Below, in pieces: positions 12,611 through 23,898 of a stretch of 64,000 nucleotides of DNA. The stretch is taken from contig ARYC01000383.1 of NCBI GenBank assembly GCA_000711775.1, positions 1 to 64,000 on the forward strand, given 5' to 3'. This DNA is from Oxytricha trifallax (lineage: Eukaryota > Ciliophora > Spirotrichea > Sporadotrichida > Oxytrichidae). Position 1 is the stretch's first letter; the number at the start of each line of letters is the position of its first letter. The notes beneath the pieces are model-generated. The model was not told where the DNA came from, did not search any database, and worked only from the letters and a program-made list of their open reading frames with translations. The translations under genes were made by a program, and so were the position numbers.

Positions 12611-12849
12611 TATGCTACAAAAGATCAAAGAGATAGAGACGCGCCCAAGGCTAGAGGTGAGGGCCCTATTCAATACGAAAAGAAAAATACTTTAATGGCA
12701 GTTGAAGAAAAACAATAGACACGGCATTAAGACTTCCTAATGATAACTAACTGGAGATGACACCCTCAGCATGTCTTAGTAGAGGATGTGCAGATTATTT
12801 ACCAAGGTACTCATCACTGGGCGACTTATCTCCGGACTTGAGCACTAAA

Positions 12850-12970
12850 CTAAGCAATCTACTAAAACAAATTGAAATAAAAAATAAATAAATAATATAT
12901 ATCTAACCAACCCACTAATAACCGTTAGACAAAAATTTGCATAATAAACCAATATATTCAGTCTAACTGA
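12850..12970. other. Candidate short IES inside the 12.2-15.1 kb gene
   Basis: About 120 bases of sharply AT-rich sequence, with AAATAAATAAATAA, separating two GC-richer coding segments on the same strand. This fits an internal eliminated sequence, though the pointer repeats at its ends were not identified. Confidence 0.4.
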
Positions 12971-13849
12971 CACCTAACTCCAGGAAATGTGCATTAAGGC
13001 GACCACAGATCACAGAACCTCCAGAACTACTACCTAATGACGCTATCACTACATAAAACAACGGAGAGAAGAGAGCAGGATGCCTAGAGGGAGCAGGTGA
13101 ATTTGATTATGCTTTTTCTGGACGCCATTAATCGGTCAAGGTAGTCTCGACTCAAGGATGATGTCGATACTAAAAAATGCTGCTAGCACAAATATATTAG
13201 GACTTGGTTATTCTAGAAATATAGATATAAAAAGCATTCACGGTACTGCCTGCTGATGCCTGAGGTTAACGGTTACATTTCAACAGCTATCAGCAAGCTA
13301 CGACCCCTTGTGCAGAGGCTCTTCAATGCAACCAACGATGGAATGGCTAAGCAAATGCAAATACTATTTAATGACACTCTTCAAACAAAAACCTTCTCCA
13401 AGCGCACTCTCAGGATGGTTCACATGAGAAGAGAATATCAAATGACCCATCGAATGCAGTAAAGTCAAAACCGACAGTAGGTCAATGATGCCATAGCTAG
13501 CGACTGGCATATATACAAAACATTATGGAGTATTGACCCTTCAAGTAATTCAAGTCGTATGCCTATAAAGACAGTCATGGCAGCTCAAGGTTTAGAAAAG
13601 GACAACTAACCGTTAGATTCTAAAAATGAAGAGATTAAAGAAGTCGACCCTAACAATATATCATCAACATAAAAAAAATCAATAGAGTCAACATTATTAA
13701 AATATTAAAACCCAATTGGCGACCAAAACTCCGCAAGAGCCCATTAAAATCACAGAGGGTAACATGATTTATTCTAAATATGCGGTCAGCACTCTCGTAG
13801 AAACAAACTCACTTCGCAATAGGATGTCTGCAGTAGTCAAGATTCTTGA
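12971..13849 (+). CDS. Middle part of the unknown GC-rich gene
   Basis: Open for 293 codons under the UGA-only stop code, beginning just after an in-frame TGA at 12968 and ending at 13847. Protein-like throughout: NLQNYYLMTLSLHKTTERRE, VNLIMLFLDAINRSRQSR, ISTAISKLRPLVQRLFNATN, MAKQMQILFNDTLQT, KTVMAAQGLEKDNQPLDS. It has no start codon near its beginning, so it is an internal segment. Past about 13,690 a different frame reads better (IKITEGNMIYSKYAVSTLVE, SLRNRMSAVVKILEPTRPQR), indicating a frameshift. Helical and basic; family not recognised. Confidence 0.65.
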
Positions 13850-13899
13850 GCCTACAAGACCTCAGAGGATGGAGCTGATGAGTGGAAGCTAAGGATTAT

Positions 13900-14400
13900 C
13901 AAATTGTTTCAAGAATTGATAGTGGAGTGGCGCCAGATATTGAAATAAAAGAAGTAGGATGTTAATAACTACCTCATTTCTCAGGAACGGCTACCAGATG
14001 AATGTGAAGTGCTCGATCTCAAGATTTTACTTGACCCCATCTCTAAATAGCTAATATCGAAGAAGGAGCGCACACTAAAGAACTCAAGCAAACATTAGAG
14101 GCAGCAAAAGCGCAATTCTCGAGGTATTGCATTCATGTTACAGCAATAAGATGCGCTGCACAATACCACAAGCAGCTGTTTGGAAATAGTGGAGAGGTTC
14201 ACCAAGTGCTCAATCTCTATTCAGATCAATCACAGACTTACTACAGTCCTCTGTATGGAGATGATAGCAAGAAACCTATGCTTGGATGTAAAGTATAAGG
14301 AACGAAAGATAGAGGGTACTCACAATGCAATTGGTAAGAGAAAGCTTATGAATCACTGGCAAGTTAACAGCAAATAGAAAGTCAAATCAAAGCGTTGAAG
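13900..14400 (+). CDS. Further segment of the unknown GC-rich gene
   Basis: The open frame contains RQILKQKKQDVNNYLISQER, DECEVLDLKILLDPISKQL, FMLQQQDALHNTTSSCLEIV and TTVLCMEMIARNLCLDVKYK, ending at TGA near 14,398. The next frame then gives HHAAYVLNGHQVKISKIKV and ESPPPEIENFHECEKQQ (to about 14,570). The rich Gln content depends on TAA/TAG reassignment. Same strand, spacing and composition as the pieces on either side, so probably one gene. Function unknown. Confidence 0.55.
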
Positions 14401-14570
14401 TAAATGGAACACCACGCTGCTTATGTTCTAAATGGCCACCAGGTGAAAATCAGCAAAATTAAAGTTGCGTCAAAGTGGTTGGAATCCCCTCCTCCTGAAA
14501 TAGAAAACTTCCATGAATGCGAGAAGCAGCAAGCAAATCAACTATATATCAATTTTATTAGGAAAATAAT

Positions 14571-15060
14571 ATAGACCTGATTCTATCATCTCCGACTTTC
14601 TTGCTGAATGATGATGACAGCAGAGATATCGTTTTTGTTAAGGGACTGAGTGTAGAATACATGGAAGTGAAAAGGAAAGGTTTTGCTACTTTTGATACTG
14701 CGGATGAAGCTGGAAAGTTTCAAAGAAACATGATGCCGAATACTTCTGGAGAGTAGTATAAAATTGAAAAGAGATTGGACTAGGGATCAACTCAGTAATT
14801 GCTGTCAAAGAGATCCAGTGAAACCGATACAACATAGCTGGTGAGACTTGTAAATGAGTAGATCATTCAAAAAGTGGAATTGGAGATTGACATCCCGGGT
14901 TTTTAAGAAAGGGCACCTAAGCTACTGGTCGTGATGGAATCGCATCGCCTACCACATAAGAGTTGGAAGTCTTACCAACTCATGATCCCTTGTAATGAAT
15001 GCCAACATATTAATAATCTTCTTAAGCGCATAATTACCTTTAAAAACTAGTTCACTCAAA
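14571..15060 (+). CDS. C-terminal segment of the unknown GC-rich gene, possible RRM-like fold
   Basis: Good coding stretch DLILSSPTFLLNDDDSRDIV, then FVKGLSVEYMEVKRKGFATF and TADEAGKFQRNMMPN. Hydrophobic-VKGL followed by KRKGFATF and DEA recalls the RNP2 and RNP1 motifs of an RNA-recognition motif, but the spacing is short and the match is weak. It continues through LVRLVNEQIIQKVELEIDI and LLVVMESHRLPHKSW to IPCNECQHIN near 15,010, where composition turns AT-rich. The true end is not certain because no TGA occurs in this frame until about 15,600. Confidence 0.5.
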
Positions 15061-15431
15061 CACTAACTATTAGCGACTCAATCATATTTATCTTTCACCT
15101 TCACTCTCAGCATTATAATTAATAACGCATCCATAAATTCTCTAAAATAGGCAATTTAATTCTCACAATAGCGTTTTGTTCAGCTAATACTTTAAGCCGC
15201 CCTATGATATTAGATTAAAAAATGGAAGTACTTAAAGTAAAATGTAAGTATTACGCTTTAATATAAAATCTTGAAATAGGGTCACACCTTAATTAAAATC
15301 AAACACACATTCAATTACCTAATAGATAATTACCAGTTGCCATCCTGATTTGGAGAGATGAAAAGAATGGCAAAAAATCTGAGGCATTATAAGCAACTAA
15401 TTAAGGCTTCAAATTTTAAACTGCATCTTGT

Positions 15432-15746
15432 TCAAGCTTAGACTTCCTTAAACAAATTCTCATTGGACGCATTATTAAACTGGCTCTGAACACCCAAATT
15501 GAAGCTGCGGTTGTGCAAGTGACCTTGGGTTATGTTATTGAAGACTTTTTTCAAGCACTTTACTTAAAGCATGTACTCTTTCTTATCAACCTTCATTAGT
15601 GATTCCTCTTCCTTCGTTTCCTCAAATTCTGAGAGAGTGCGCTTCCTCTTTGATTTTGGCTTAAGGAGAGCAACAGCTCAACCTTTATCCTCTATAAATT
15701 ACTTGAGTTCAAAGTTGATCTGACTTACGCGAAATGTGCTAGCAAT
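15432..15746 (-). CDS. Partial minus-strand gene cut by TBE A
   Basis: Minus-strand reading from the transposon edge gives ASTFRVSQINFELKQFIEDK, one TGA, then LLKPKSKRKRTLSEFEETKE, EYMLQVKCLKKVFNNITQGH and FNLGVQSQFNNASNENLF, ending at TGA (15432-15434). It contains a basic nuclear-localisation-like KPKSKRKR. The upstream part is missing because the TBE begins here and the other flank (from 23,977) does not continue it. Family unknown. A germline gene segment whose neighbours lie elsewhere is a plausible reading. Confidence 0.5.
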
Positions 15747-15824
15747 CAAAACCCCAAAACCCCTTAATGAGGTTTATAAATGCTTTGATTTGTAGAGAAT
15801 TTGTTAGGGGTTGGGGTTATTAAT
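15747..15824 (+). repeat. Left 78-bp terminal inverted repeat of TBE A
   Basis: Begins with 17 bases of C4A4 telomere-like repeat and continues TTAATGAGGTTTATAAATGC to GGTTGGGGTTATTAAT. It pairs with 23,899-23,976 with two substitutions. Confidence 0.95.
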
Positions 15825-15827
15825 TAA

Positions 15828-16891
15828 ATGCGAGACTAAAATTACAAGCTTTTGGGGTCTATTTATGATGAAGAGTATATAGATTTAGTGTTTAAACTGC
15901 GTTATGGATGTGATATGTATAGTGAATAAGTCAAACCAGTACTGAATTATAAGTCTATTGCACTGCTCTTAAAGCGTAGTCCATCAACTGTTCGCTCTCA
16001 CTGCTTGAAAGCTGTGTAATTAAAGCAATAATAGCTTAATTCTTAGCCTAAGAGGAAGTCAAAGTTTCTATAGAAGCATATTGACTATCTTATTAATGAA
16101 AAAACTTTGAAGTATTGGGCTCACTTTTCTCTCGACTAACGAGCTATTATTTTTCACCGCCAGTTCCCTGATTTGAAGATCTCTGCATTATCTGTTGCTA
16201 ACATTTATAAACGAAACGGTATCTCTTACAAAGGTGTAAATCGTATCAAGAGAGTAATAGATTTCACTCTGCCATTTTACAACAAGAACTTAAATTATAT
16301 TTATAATTAAATGCAGAGAGCCTAATAGAATAATATAAGTTTATTCATGCTGACGAGGCTGTGTTTACTTTCAACACTTTCGTCTAGAAATCTTGGTATA
16401 AGAGGCATAGTAATATAGAAGTATATGACTAGAGATTTAAGGTATAAACAATGGCAATTCTTGGAGGTATTAGCGAGGATGCTGGTTTAGAAACTTATCT
16501 TATTCATCCTCGGTCTATTAAGACAGAACAGTATATAAAGTTTTTAGAACAGCTGAGAGAGAGAAGTACCCTGAATAAGAGATTATACTACTCCTTGATA
16601 ATCTTTCTGTTCATAAGACTAATGAAGCAAGGAAGAGTTATGAGCAACTTAGAATAACGCCAGTGTTCAACGTACCTTACAGTCCATAGTTAATGGATTT
16701 GGATTCTACTGGGGTATACTAAAAGATCATTACAAGAAACTGCTGTATACCACTTGATGCATGACCTACCTATCGATACAGTAGACTTTATTAAAAGCTC
16801 TGCGAAGAGAGTAGATTATTAGGTGGTTTAAAAGTGTGCTAAAGAAGTAAGAGTGAATGTATATAAATAAGTTATGAAGTTAAGTTAATGA
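15828..16891 (+). pseudogene. TBE A transposase (42-kDa type, DDE), frameshifted
   Basis: Starts MRDQNYKLLGSIYDEEYIDL. An N-terminal DNA-binding helix-turn-helix region (SIALLLKRSPSTVRSHCLKA) is followed by the catalytic core: HADEAVFTFNTF holds the first Asp, LLLDNLSVHKT the second, and FNVPYSPQ precedes where the final Glu block (FNGIE in TBE B) should be. The last block is damaged (QLMDLD), so the catalytic Glu is lost. Frame shifts occur near 16,340 (one base missing beside ATAAGTTTATTC) and near 16,560. TBE transposases belong to the Tc1/mariner/IS630-like DDE group and are implicated in genome rearrangement; this copy is inactive. It converges on the 22-kDa-type gene. Confidence 0.9.
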
Positions 16892-16911
16892 ATAAATAAG
16901 TCACTTTTAAA

Positions 16912-17687
16912 ATTCTTTTGAGGGAGCTGGCTTCTCTATCTTTTCTTCTACTACTAGCTTCCCTCCTCATAAGTTTCTTCTCTTGCTACCAGCTCCTGCA
17001 TCTATGTTCATTTCATCTGATGGCTGATTATTTGAATAGAGTCTCTTACTACCTTCATACTTTGTCTGTGACTTTCGCTTTCTGTGAAGCTTGGTCTATT
17101 CCTTCATCAAGAAGATGCCAGTACCAGATTTTTCTAAAGAGTTAAACTAAAAATCTTACTTGAAATATAAGAATGTTTCAGCAGCTCTGAAAGCCAGCTC
17201 TCACTTATCTTGATCCCTTGTTTGTCTTTATCTTCTGAAGAGATGCTGTACCCTTTCTTATGAGATTCTTGAATAATTTCTTTCAGGTAATCACCTTTAA
17301 TTGTTGGAAGTATGCCAAAGAAATAGTTTCTTTCAGGTAGTTTATTTGACAACTACTTCTTAGTAGGCAGGTACTGCGAAACCTCTGGGTCATTCACAGC
17401 ATCATCATATAAGTTAGTAACTGAGATTTCTGGATAGTTTGGAATCTCTACAAACTTCACATCTTAAGTTTTCAATGCTTTCTTTTCTTCGCAGAGTATC
17501 GATCTTAGAAATGAAATTTTATACCTTCCATCGTTGGCAGGAACAAATCAACTACATAATCAAGATAAGTTACTATGAGTTCCTTACCTTGCTGCACCAG
17601 GTAGCGGTGCTAATCCTCCTTGCTTCTAAATCTTTGAATCAATTCTTGTGCTTGCACTCTTTTCATTAAATCATTCATTGACTCCAT
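16912..17687 (-). CDS. TBE A 22-kDa-type protein, two introns
   Basis: Minus strand, ATG at 17687 (MESMNDLMKRVQAQELIQRF). Intron 1 at 17,552-17,587 (36 nt, GT..AG) and intron 2 at 17,134-17,159 (26 nt) match introns of the same lengths in TBE B. Conserved middle: FVEIPNYPEISVTNLYDDA, PERNYFFGILPTIKGDYLKE, GIKISESWLSELLKH. C-terminus is basic with MNIDAGAGSKRRN. It is largely intact apart from a frame change just after intron 1 and a TGA near the end. Its role in TBE biology is unknown. It is convergent with the transposase and divergent from the zinc-finger kinase. Confidence 0.85.
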
Positions 17688-17879
17688 CTTGTTTGCAGAT
17701 CTAAGAAATGATATTCAAATTTAAGTTTATTGATTTCAATTAAATACCTCTGTACAACTTACTATTAAATATGGGCATCATAGGAGGTCAACCTCTAAGA
17801 AGGATATGGAGAAGATTTTGAGAACTGGTTTCAAACTTGAAAGATTGATATAAATTTTTACTGTTTTAGTTCCATATTT

Positions 17880-18060
17880 TAAATTTAAATTGGTACGTAC
17901 TTAATTAGGAGCAGCTCCTAAATGCTAGTATTTAATAAGGAGCATTAATTAAAGCTAGTACTTAATTAGGAGCACCCTAATTATAATCATAAAATCACAA
18001 AATACCTCATAAAGCAGTAAGTACTTAATTAGGTGCACCTCCTAAATCGGTACGTGCTAT
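17880..18060. promoter_or_regulatory. Repeated TTAATTAGGAGCA motifs between divergent TBE A genes
   Basis: At least four copies or variants of (G)TACTTAATTAGGAGCA occur here, plus an inverted form: GGTACGTACTTAATTAGG near 17,893 and CCTCCTAAATCGGTACGT near 18,037. They lie between the divergent 22-kDa-type and zinc-finger kinase genes. The matching interval of TBE B (20,880-21,180) has the same type of repeat. A shared promoter or protein-binding cluster is inferred. Confidence 0.55.
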
Positions 18061-18950
18061 AATCAACTTATTATTGAAAGTAAAAATGGTTACTTCCTCC
18101 CCCATATTTAGAGCTGGATTGTCTCTTAACACTTATATTTCTTCTCTAATACTCTAAGAACTTCCCTTTAAACTTGTAGGCTTGCAAAGCTCTAATTTAT
18201 GCTCTCATTTATAGAGGCAGTTTTATAATTTTAAATTCAAATTTAAATATGAGCGCTAACATTTTAAGAAAAAGAACAGCACTTCCATCAAACTAAATGA
18301 GACTTACCTTTGGCAGCAATAAAAAGTGTGATAGCTGTGAGATGAACTTTCTTAAAGAACTACCAGAGCTATCACTTGAGGTCTCTGTTATTAAAAATAG
18401 AAATTAATAATAGAAAATAAATGGCAAATTAGTGTGTGGGTACAGAGAGGAGGAGAAAGGCAATAATGAAATTTCTATACAGACTGATGAAAATGATGTG
18501 TGCTTTTGTGAGCTGTGAGTGAGATTTTGCTCATGAATCAAGCTGGTATAGACATATGAAGGATCATAGAGAAGCCAAGCCTACTGTATACTTAAAGCAT
18601 GACAAAGTTGATGGAAAGTATGATTGCTTTGAGTGCCATAAGCAGTAATCTCATACAAGAGATTTAAAGAAGCATCTTTTAAAAGCCCAAAAGAAAGAGA
18701 TAGAAGTTGAAGGTTAAGACACTCAACTGAAGTTGCTCAACAAAGAAAAGCAAGGAAACCTCTTTAAGTTGCTGAGCTTTAACAAGCAAGCGAATCAGAG
18801 TATGTGAGGATTCAAAACCCCAAAACCCTTTCAGTAGTTTGATTGAGATTTTAATAAATAAAAATAGACTATTAGTGCATACTTTATTAGGGTTTTAATA
18901 GGGTTTATGTTGGGGTTTAATGTTAAAATATTAGTAATTTGAGTAAGTAT

Positions 18951-20010
18951 ATGCGAGGTTTGGGGTCAGTTTATGACAGTGAGTATATAGATTTATTGTT
19001 TAAGTTGAAATATGGATGAGATGAATATAGTGAATCACTTAAGCCTGTTCTGAATTATACGTCTATAGCAAGGCTATTCCATAAATTTCCAGCAACTGTG
19101 AGGTCTCACTGTCTATTAGCATTGAATTTAAAGAGATAGCATCTTAATTCTAAGTATAAGAGACCCTTAAAATTTTAGCAGCATCATATTGAATATCTTA
19201 TTAATGATAAGACTCTTAAATACTGGGCTCATTTCTCTGTAGTTAGAGGGCTGTGATGTTTCATCGCCAATTTCCTGAGCTTCACATATCTGCTTAATCG
19301 ATAGCTAACATATATATATATATATATAAAAAAAAGAACGGAATATCTTAAAAGACAGTCAATCGCATTAAGAGAGTAATTGACTTTAATGTTCCATTTA
19401 ATAAGAATAATTTAAATTATATATTTGATTAAATACAGAGGTCTTAAGAAATAATATAAAATTCATACACGCTGATGAAGCAGTATTTACATTCAATACC
19501 TTTATATCAAGGTCTTAGTAAAAGAGGTATAGTAATAAAGAAGTTTATGACTAAAAGGTAAGGTATAAACTCATGCTATTCTTGGTGGAATAAGTGAAGA
19601 TAGTGGCCTCGAGACTTATGTTATTCACCCTCGTTCTATAAAGACTGAATAATATATTAAGTTCTTGCAATAACTAAGAGATAAGTAAGCTGACTAAGAG
19701 ATTATTCTATTCGTTGATAACTTGTCGTTCATAAAACTAAAGACTCAAGGAAAGAATATGAAAGGCTAAATACAACACCTGTATTTAATGTTCCTTACAG
19801 CCCTTAGTTCAATGGAATTGAATTAATTGGGGATTATTGAAAGGTAATTATAAGAAATTGCTGCTCTACCATCTCATGCATGATTTAAAGATAGATACAG
19901 TCGATTTTAATAAGAGTGATGCTAAGAGAGTCAGCGATGAGAAAGCTAAAGTATGCGCAAGAGAAGGGAGATTTTGTGTATATAAATAAGTATTAGATTT
20001 AAACGAATGA
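18951..20010 (+). pseudogene. TBE B transposase (DDE), heavily frameshifted
   Basis: Starts MRGLGSVYDSEYIDLLFKLK. It aligns along its length with the TBE A transposase: helix-turn-helix-like SIARLFHKFPATVRSHC, then KRVIDFNVPFNKNNLNYIFD. The catalytic blocks sit in different frames: the first Asp block (HADEAVFTFNTF equivalent near 19,470), SVHKTKDSRKEYERL, and VFNVPYSPQFNGIE, where the last Glu is retained. A TATATA run near 19,315 expands the coding region. Several frameshifts and TGA codons make it inactive. Confidence 0.88.
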
Positions 20011-20029
20011 ATAAGTTCACATATTAAAT

Positions 20030-20798
20030 TTGCCCGTAAAGGGATTTCGCTTCTCTTTCTTTTCTTCCTCTTAGCTTGCTTGGGCCCATGTTTCTTCTCT
20101 TAGTGCCAGCTCCTGCATCTATATTCATCTCTTCTGGCTTTTATAAATCTTTGAAGAGCCTCTTACTCAATTCATGTTTTACTTGAGACTTCTCTCTCTG
20201 TTTAATTTGCTGCCCTTTCATCAAGTATATAGCAGTACCAGGTTTTTCTATAAAGTTAGAAGACTAAGCTTACTTGAGATGAAAGGATGCTTTTGAAGTT
20301 CCTACAGCCAGGTATCACTTATTTTAATACCTTGCTTCTCTTTTTCTTCAGGAGAGGCTGTAGCGTTTCTTATGAGCTTCTTAAATAACTTCATTTAAGT
20401 ACTCAGGTTTCAGAGTTGCAAGAAAACCAAAGAAGAAGTTTCTATCTGGGAACTTAATAGAGAGTTGCAGCTTTGATGGAAGGTAGATAGCTACGGCTGG
20501 ATCACTCATAGCATCGTCATATAGGTTTGTCACTGATATTTCAGGGTAGTTAGGTATCTCTATCATCCTAATTTCATTAGACTTAAAAGCTTTTGTCTTC
20601 ACTCAGTAAGGCTTTTAAGAATGAGATTTTAGTTCCCTCCTAAGTCGGCAAGAACAATCCAACTATAATGGATTTATAAATCTTGCTTAAGAACTTACCT
20701 TGCTACACCAGATATCTATAAAGGTCCTCTTTACTTAGAAATTTTCCTATTAAATCTTGAGATTAAATTCTCTTCATTGCATCATTCATAGACTCCAT
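20030..20798 (-). pseudogene. TBE B 22-kDa-type protein, two introns, frameshifted
   Basis: Minus-strand ATG at 20798 starts an MESMNDAMKRI-type N-terminus. Intron 1 is at 20,663-20,698 (36 nt) and intron 2 at 20,248-20,273 (26 nt), with lengths identical to TBE A. Conserved core: IEIPNYPEISVTNLYDDAMS, PDRNFFFGFLATLKPEYLNE, QGIKISDTWLQELQKH, then MNIDAGAGTKRRNMGPSKLR. One frameshift lies near 20,370 before PEEKEKQG and another after intron 1. Its 3' end reaches the transposase 3' end. Function unknown. Confidence 0.83.
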
Positions 20799-20879
20799 CT
20801 TGCTTCCTCTTTCTAGAAATGTTAATGAAATTAAATTATGGATATCCATTCTAAGTTTATTAAAATCTTACTACTAAAT

Positions 20880-21190
20880 AGGGAGGACCTACTGGAGGTC
20901 AACATTGAAAAGATATACGGAGAAGCATTTAAAAGCTTGCTCCAAGTTTCACAGATTGATTTCCATTTTTATCAAACTATCTCCATTAAATTGCTCCTAA
21001 TAATGTTTAATTATTTTAGGAGGTCCTCCAAATTAAATTCAAACTTTATTAGGACTTAAATTTTAAGGTTAAAACTTAATTAGGAGCAGATTAAAATAAA
21101 AAATGTTTAATAACTTTACCTCCAAATTAAGTTCAAACTTGATTTGGAGGACCTCCTAGAAAAACAAAACTTCATTAGGAGTATTTTAAT
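20880..21190. promoter_or_regulatory. AGGAGGTCCTCC and TTAGGAG repeats between divergent TBE B genes
   Basis: Contains GGAGGACCTACTGGAGG, TTTTAGGAGGTCCTCCAAAT, AACTTAATTAGGAGCAG, GATTTGGAGGACCTCCTAG and TTCATTAGGAGTA. Several are palindromic. They lie between the divergent 22-kDa-type and zinc-finger kinase genes, the same place as the TTAATTAGGAGCA cluster of TBE A. Confidence 0.55.
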
Positions 21191-21361
21191 TTACTAAAAT
21201 GTATAAAATTCTCATAAAATATGTCAACTTACAGTCTTTTATGGTTAGTTAATTTTCTTACCTCTCAGCAAACAAACTACCAGAGTGTCCTATACTCTAC
21301 TATAAAAGTTTATCTAAGTAGATTTTATCATTATTATAATAAAATATATCAGAAAACTAAA

Positions 21362-22807
21362 ATGAGCGCTAACCTTTTGAGAAGAGCGGCATTACTTGGT
21401 AAAGTCAATAAAAATTATCATTCCAGCAACCAAGAAAAGTAGAGACCAGAGACGCTTGAACTCAGTGGGAACCTACTTATGAAAACTTTGACCAGTCAAC
21501 CTTTGAGATTTAAATATAAGTTAAGTAGGAGGTTATCAAAGAAGCTGTGCAAATTGAGGAGGAGGTTAAACAACCAACCATAGAGCATTAATAAATACCA
21601 GCCAAAGTTGACTATTAATGCAAAGAATGCAATAAAGTTTTCCCTTACAAGTCAACTTATAAGAGACACTTGAGAGATATACACAACGATATGACAAGGT
21701 TATATCTCAAGCAATAAAAGAAAGATGGGAAGTATGTCTGTGAGTTCTGTGAAGCCATATTCTCATACTAGAGACCTCAAAGTGCACTTAAAGAAAAAGC
21801 ACAATTAAAGTTTTGTCTTTATTCATGAACCTACAGGGAATAGATTCCTCTAAAATAGAAGATCAAGAAACCAAAAGAAGTCTCTTAGAGTTGAAGTCTA
21901 GAAGTAAGTAAAAATAAAGAAAGCAGTCAAGAACTTCCCAGTCTATGAGATCAATAAAATCATGGTTAAAATAGAGGCAATGAAGATTCCCAAATTAAAA
22001 ATCATTGACTTAGATTATTGCCTAGAAAGCTACATCACTCTTGAAGATAAAATAGAGAAGAGAGTCATTACTGATGACTAATATGCTTAGAAGATATATC
22101 CATTCAATTACTTCCTTGCTGATGACAAGTTTAAATGGAATTTGCTAATGAGTATTATGCTCTTTAAAAAGCAAAGTTCAATGAGTGCAGGCATATCATC
22201 TAGCTTGATGCTATTTTACTTGGTAAAGATCATGTAGCCTTCAGGCTTCCTTTACTTGAAATGACTTACAGAGAATTCTTATCGGACAATAGATGTCAGA
22301 GATAAATTAGCTAGATAGAATAGCAGATAGTTGAGGGGATTCAAGAGCTTCACAAGCTAGGTTATGTTCATAGAGACTTAAAGCCAGAGAAAACCATGAT
22401 GAACTTTCAGCCTCTTAGAGTTTATATTATTGACTTCAACAGAGCTCAAAGAGTGCAAGCCTCTGCATAAGGAAATGTATACGACACTCCTAGATATTTC
22501 CTAGAGAGAGAGAGGATTTGAGAGATGGAGACACTTAATGGGATATCTGGGCTCTAGAAGAAATAATAATAGAGAGCTACATGCCAAGAAACGATTTCTT
22601 TACTGCAGGGGTGAGAGAGATTCTAAGCAAAGAATCAAACAATATCTCGATAAAAATAAAATAAATGGAGGTCTCAGAGAACTTGCATACTCAGCTATTA
22701 TCAAACCAAGCTAAGAGAATTAACAAACAATAGAAACAATCAAACATCAACTTAAAAAGATAAAATTCAGAGAACTGCCACATGATTCTAAGCTTATGTT
22801 TGTGTGA
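21362..22807 (+). pseudogene. TBE B zinc-finger kinase (57-kDa type)
   Basis: From ATG (MSANLLRRAALLGKVN) to TGA at 22805 the interval is 482 codons, the size of the TBE 57-kDa protein, but a few compensating frameshifts occur inside. Domains in order: C2H2 finger YQCKECNKVFPYKSTYKRHL at about residues 95-120; second finger YVCEFCEA..RDLKVHLKKKH; a basic linker; then a kinase-like domain with FRLPLLEMTYREFL, LHKLGYVHRDLKPEKTMM, YIIDFNRAQR, DTPRYFLERE and TQWDIWA. The catalytic HRD Asp is present, but the Asn normally four residues further is Lys (PEK) and DFG is DFN, so activity is doubtful. Confidence 0.9.
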
Positions 22808-23898
22808 AATATTTTAAAAACTCGCTTGTTATACTCTCTTAAATTACACATATTTAAACATAAAACCCATACATAAACCCTATTAAAACCCTACTAAAGT
22901 ATGCACTAATAGTCTATTTTTATCAATCAAAAACTCAATCAAACTACTTAAAGGGTTTTGGGGTTTTGATTGCACGCAACCTCTTAGCATCAGAGGTCAT
23001 TAAATTACGATTAAAAATATAATACAAAAAAATTCCAGTACTTGCATAGATTGATTTAGATACTTCTCTCTAAAGCTACCTAATTCTAGAGGACTCCTAT
23101 GACAAATAAGTTACTAAGTATCATCAGTATGCTTACAAGGTATATCCTTTAAACTATCTCCTTAGTGATGAAAAAAATATTAAATGGAGTTTACTAATGA
23201 GTATTAAGTACTCACTCAGGCTAAGTTTAAAGAGTGCAAATACTTAATAAAGCAAGATGCTGTTCTCCTAGCCAAAGATCATGTAGCTTTCAGACTACCA
23301 TTCTTTGAAATGACACTCAGAGATTTCATAACTGATAAAAGAAATCATAGATAGCTTGCATTAATATCAACCTAGCTATACAAGGTATCAAAGAGCTTCA
23401 TAAGTTAGGCTTTGTTCACAGGGATCTCAAGCCTAAGAATATAATGTTGAACTTTTCACCAGTAACAGTAACAATTATTGATTTCAACAGAGTCTTAAGA
23501 GTGGGAGTATCAAGGCTTGGAAGTGTAATGGGAACTCCAGGCTATTATCCAGAAAGAGAAGACTGGAGAGATTGAGACTTACAGTGGGATGTGTGGGCTT
23601 TTGCAGCAATGATAATAGAGTGAGTGCGATATGCCTCGCAACGATTACTACTCTACAAGGTGCGAGAAGGATGCAAGGCAAAGAATAAAGCAATTTATTG
23701 ACAAAACAAGAGTGTCTCAATCAATGAAGCAAATGGCAGAGTCAATAATAATAAAACCAAACTCAAGATCAGACATATCAATAGAGTAGATAGAGTTGTG
23801 GTTAAGTAAGATAAACTTCAGACCTCTCCACATGATCCAAAAGTGCATTTTGAGTGATTAAATTAAATACATTTACTATAAATTTCACATTAAAACCT

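Larger units (their letters stand above)
18813..22968. mobile_element. TBE: TBE transposon B (4.16 kb), nested in TBE A
   Basis: Inverted termini begin CAAAACCCCAAAACCCTTT and match over roughly 100 bases with scattered differences. It is flanked by a perfect ATT target duplication (18,810-18,812 and 22,969-22,971), matching the ANT rule for TBE insertion. It carries the same three-gene layout as TBE A with clearly different sequence, so the two come from different subfamilies. Length matches the standard 4.1-kb TBE. Confidence 0.96.
18249..23870 (+). pseudogene. TBE A zinc-finger kinase (57-kDa type), interrupted by TBE B
   Basis: Starts MSANILRKRTALPSN at 18249, with a C2H2 zinc finger (CFECHKQQSHTRDLKKHL) and a damaged finger before it where one base loss scrambles CFCEL..WYRHMKDH. 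TBE B is inserted at 18,813. The gene resumes at 22,972 with the kinase part: PFFEMTLRDF, HKLGFVHRDLKPKNIM (catalytic loop), TIIDFNR (DFG position reads DFN), GTPGYYPERE and QWDVWAFA, ending near SKINFRPLHMIQK. The catalytic-loop Asn is present. Frameshifts and in-frame TGA codons occur in both halves. Confidence 0.9.
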
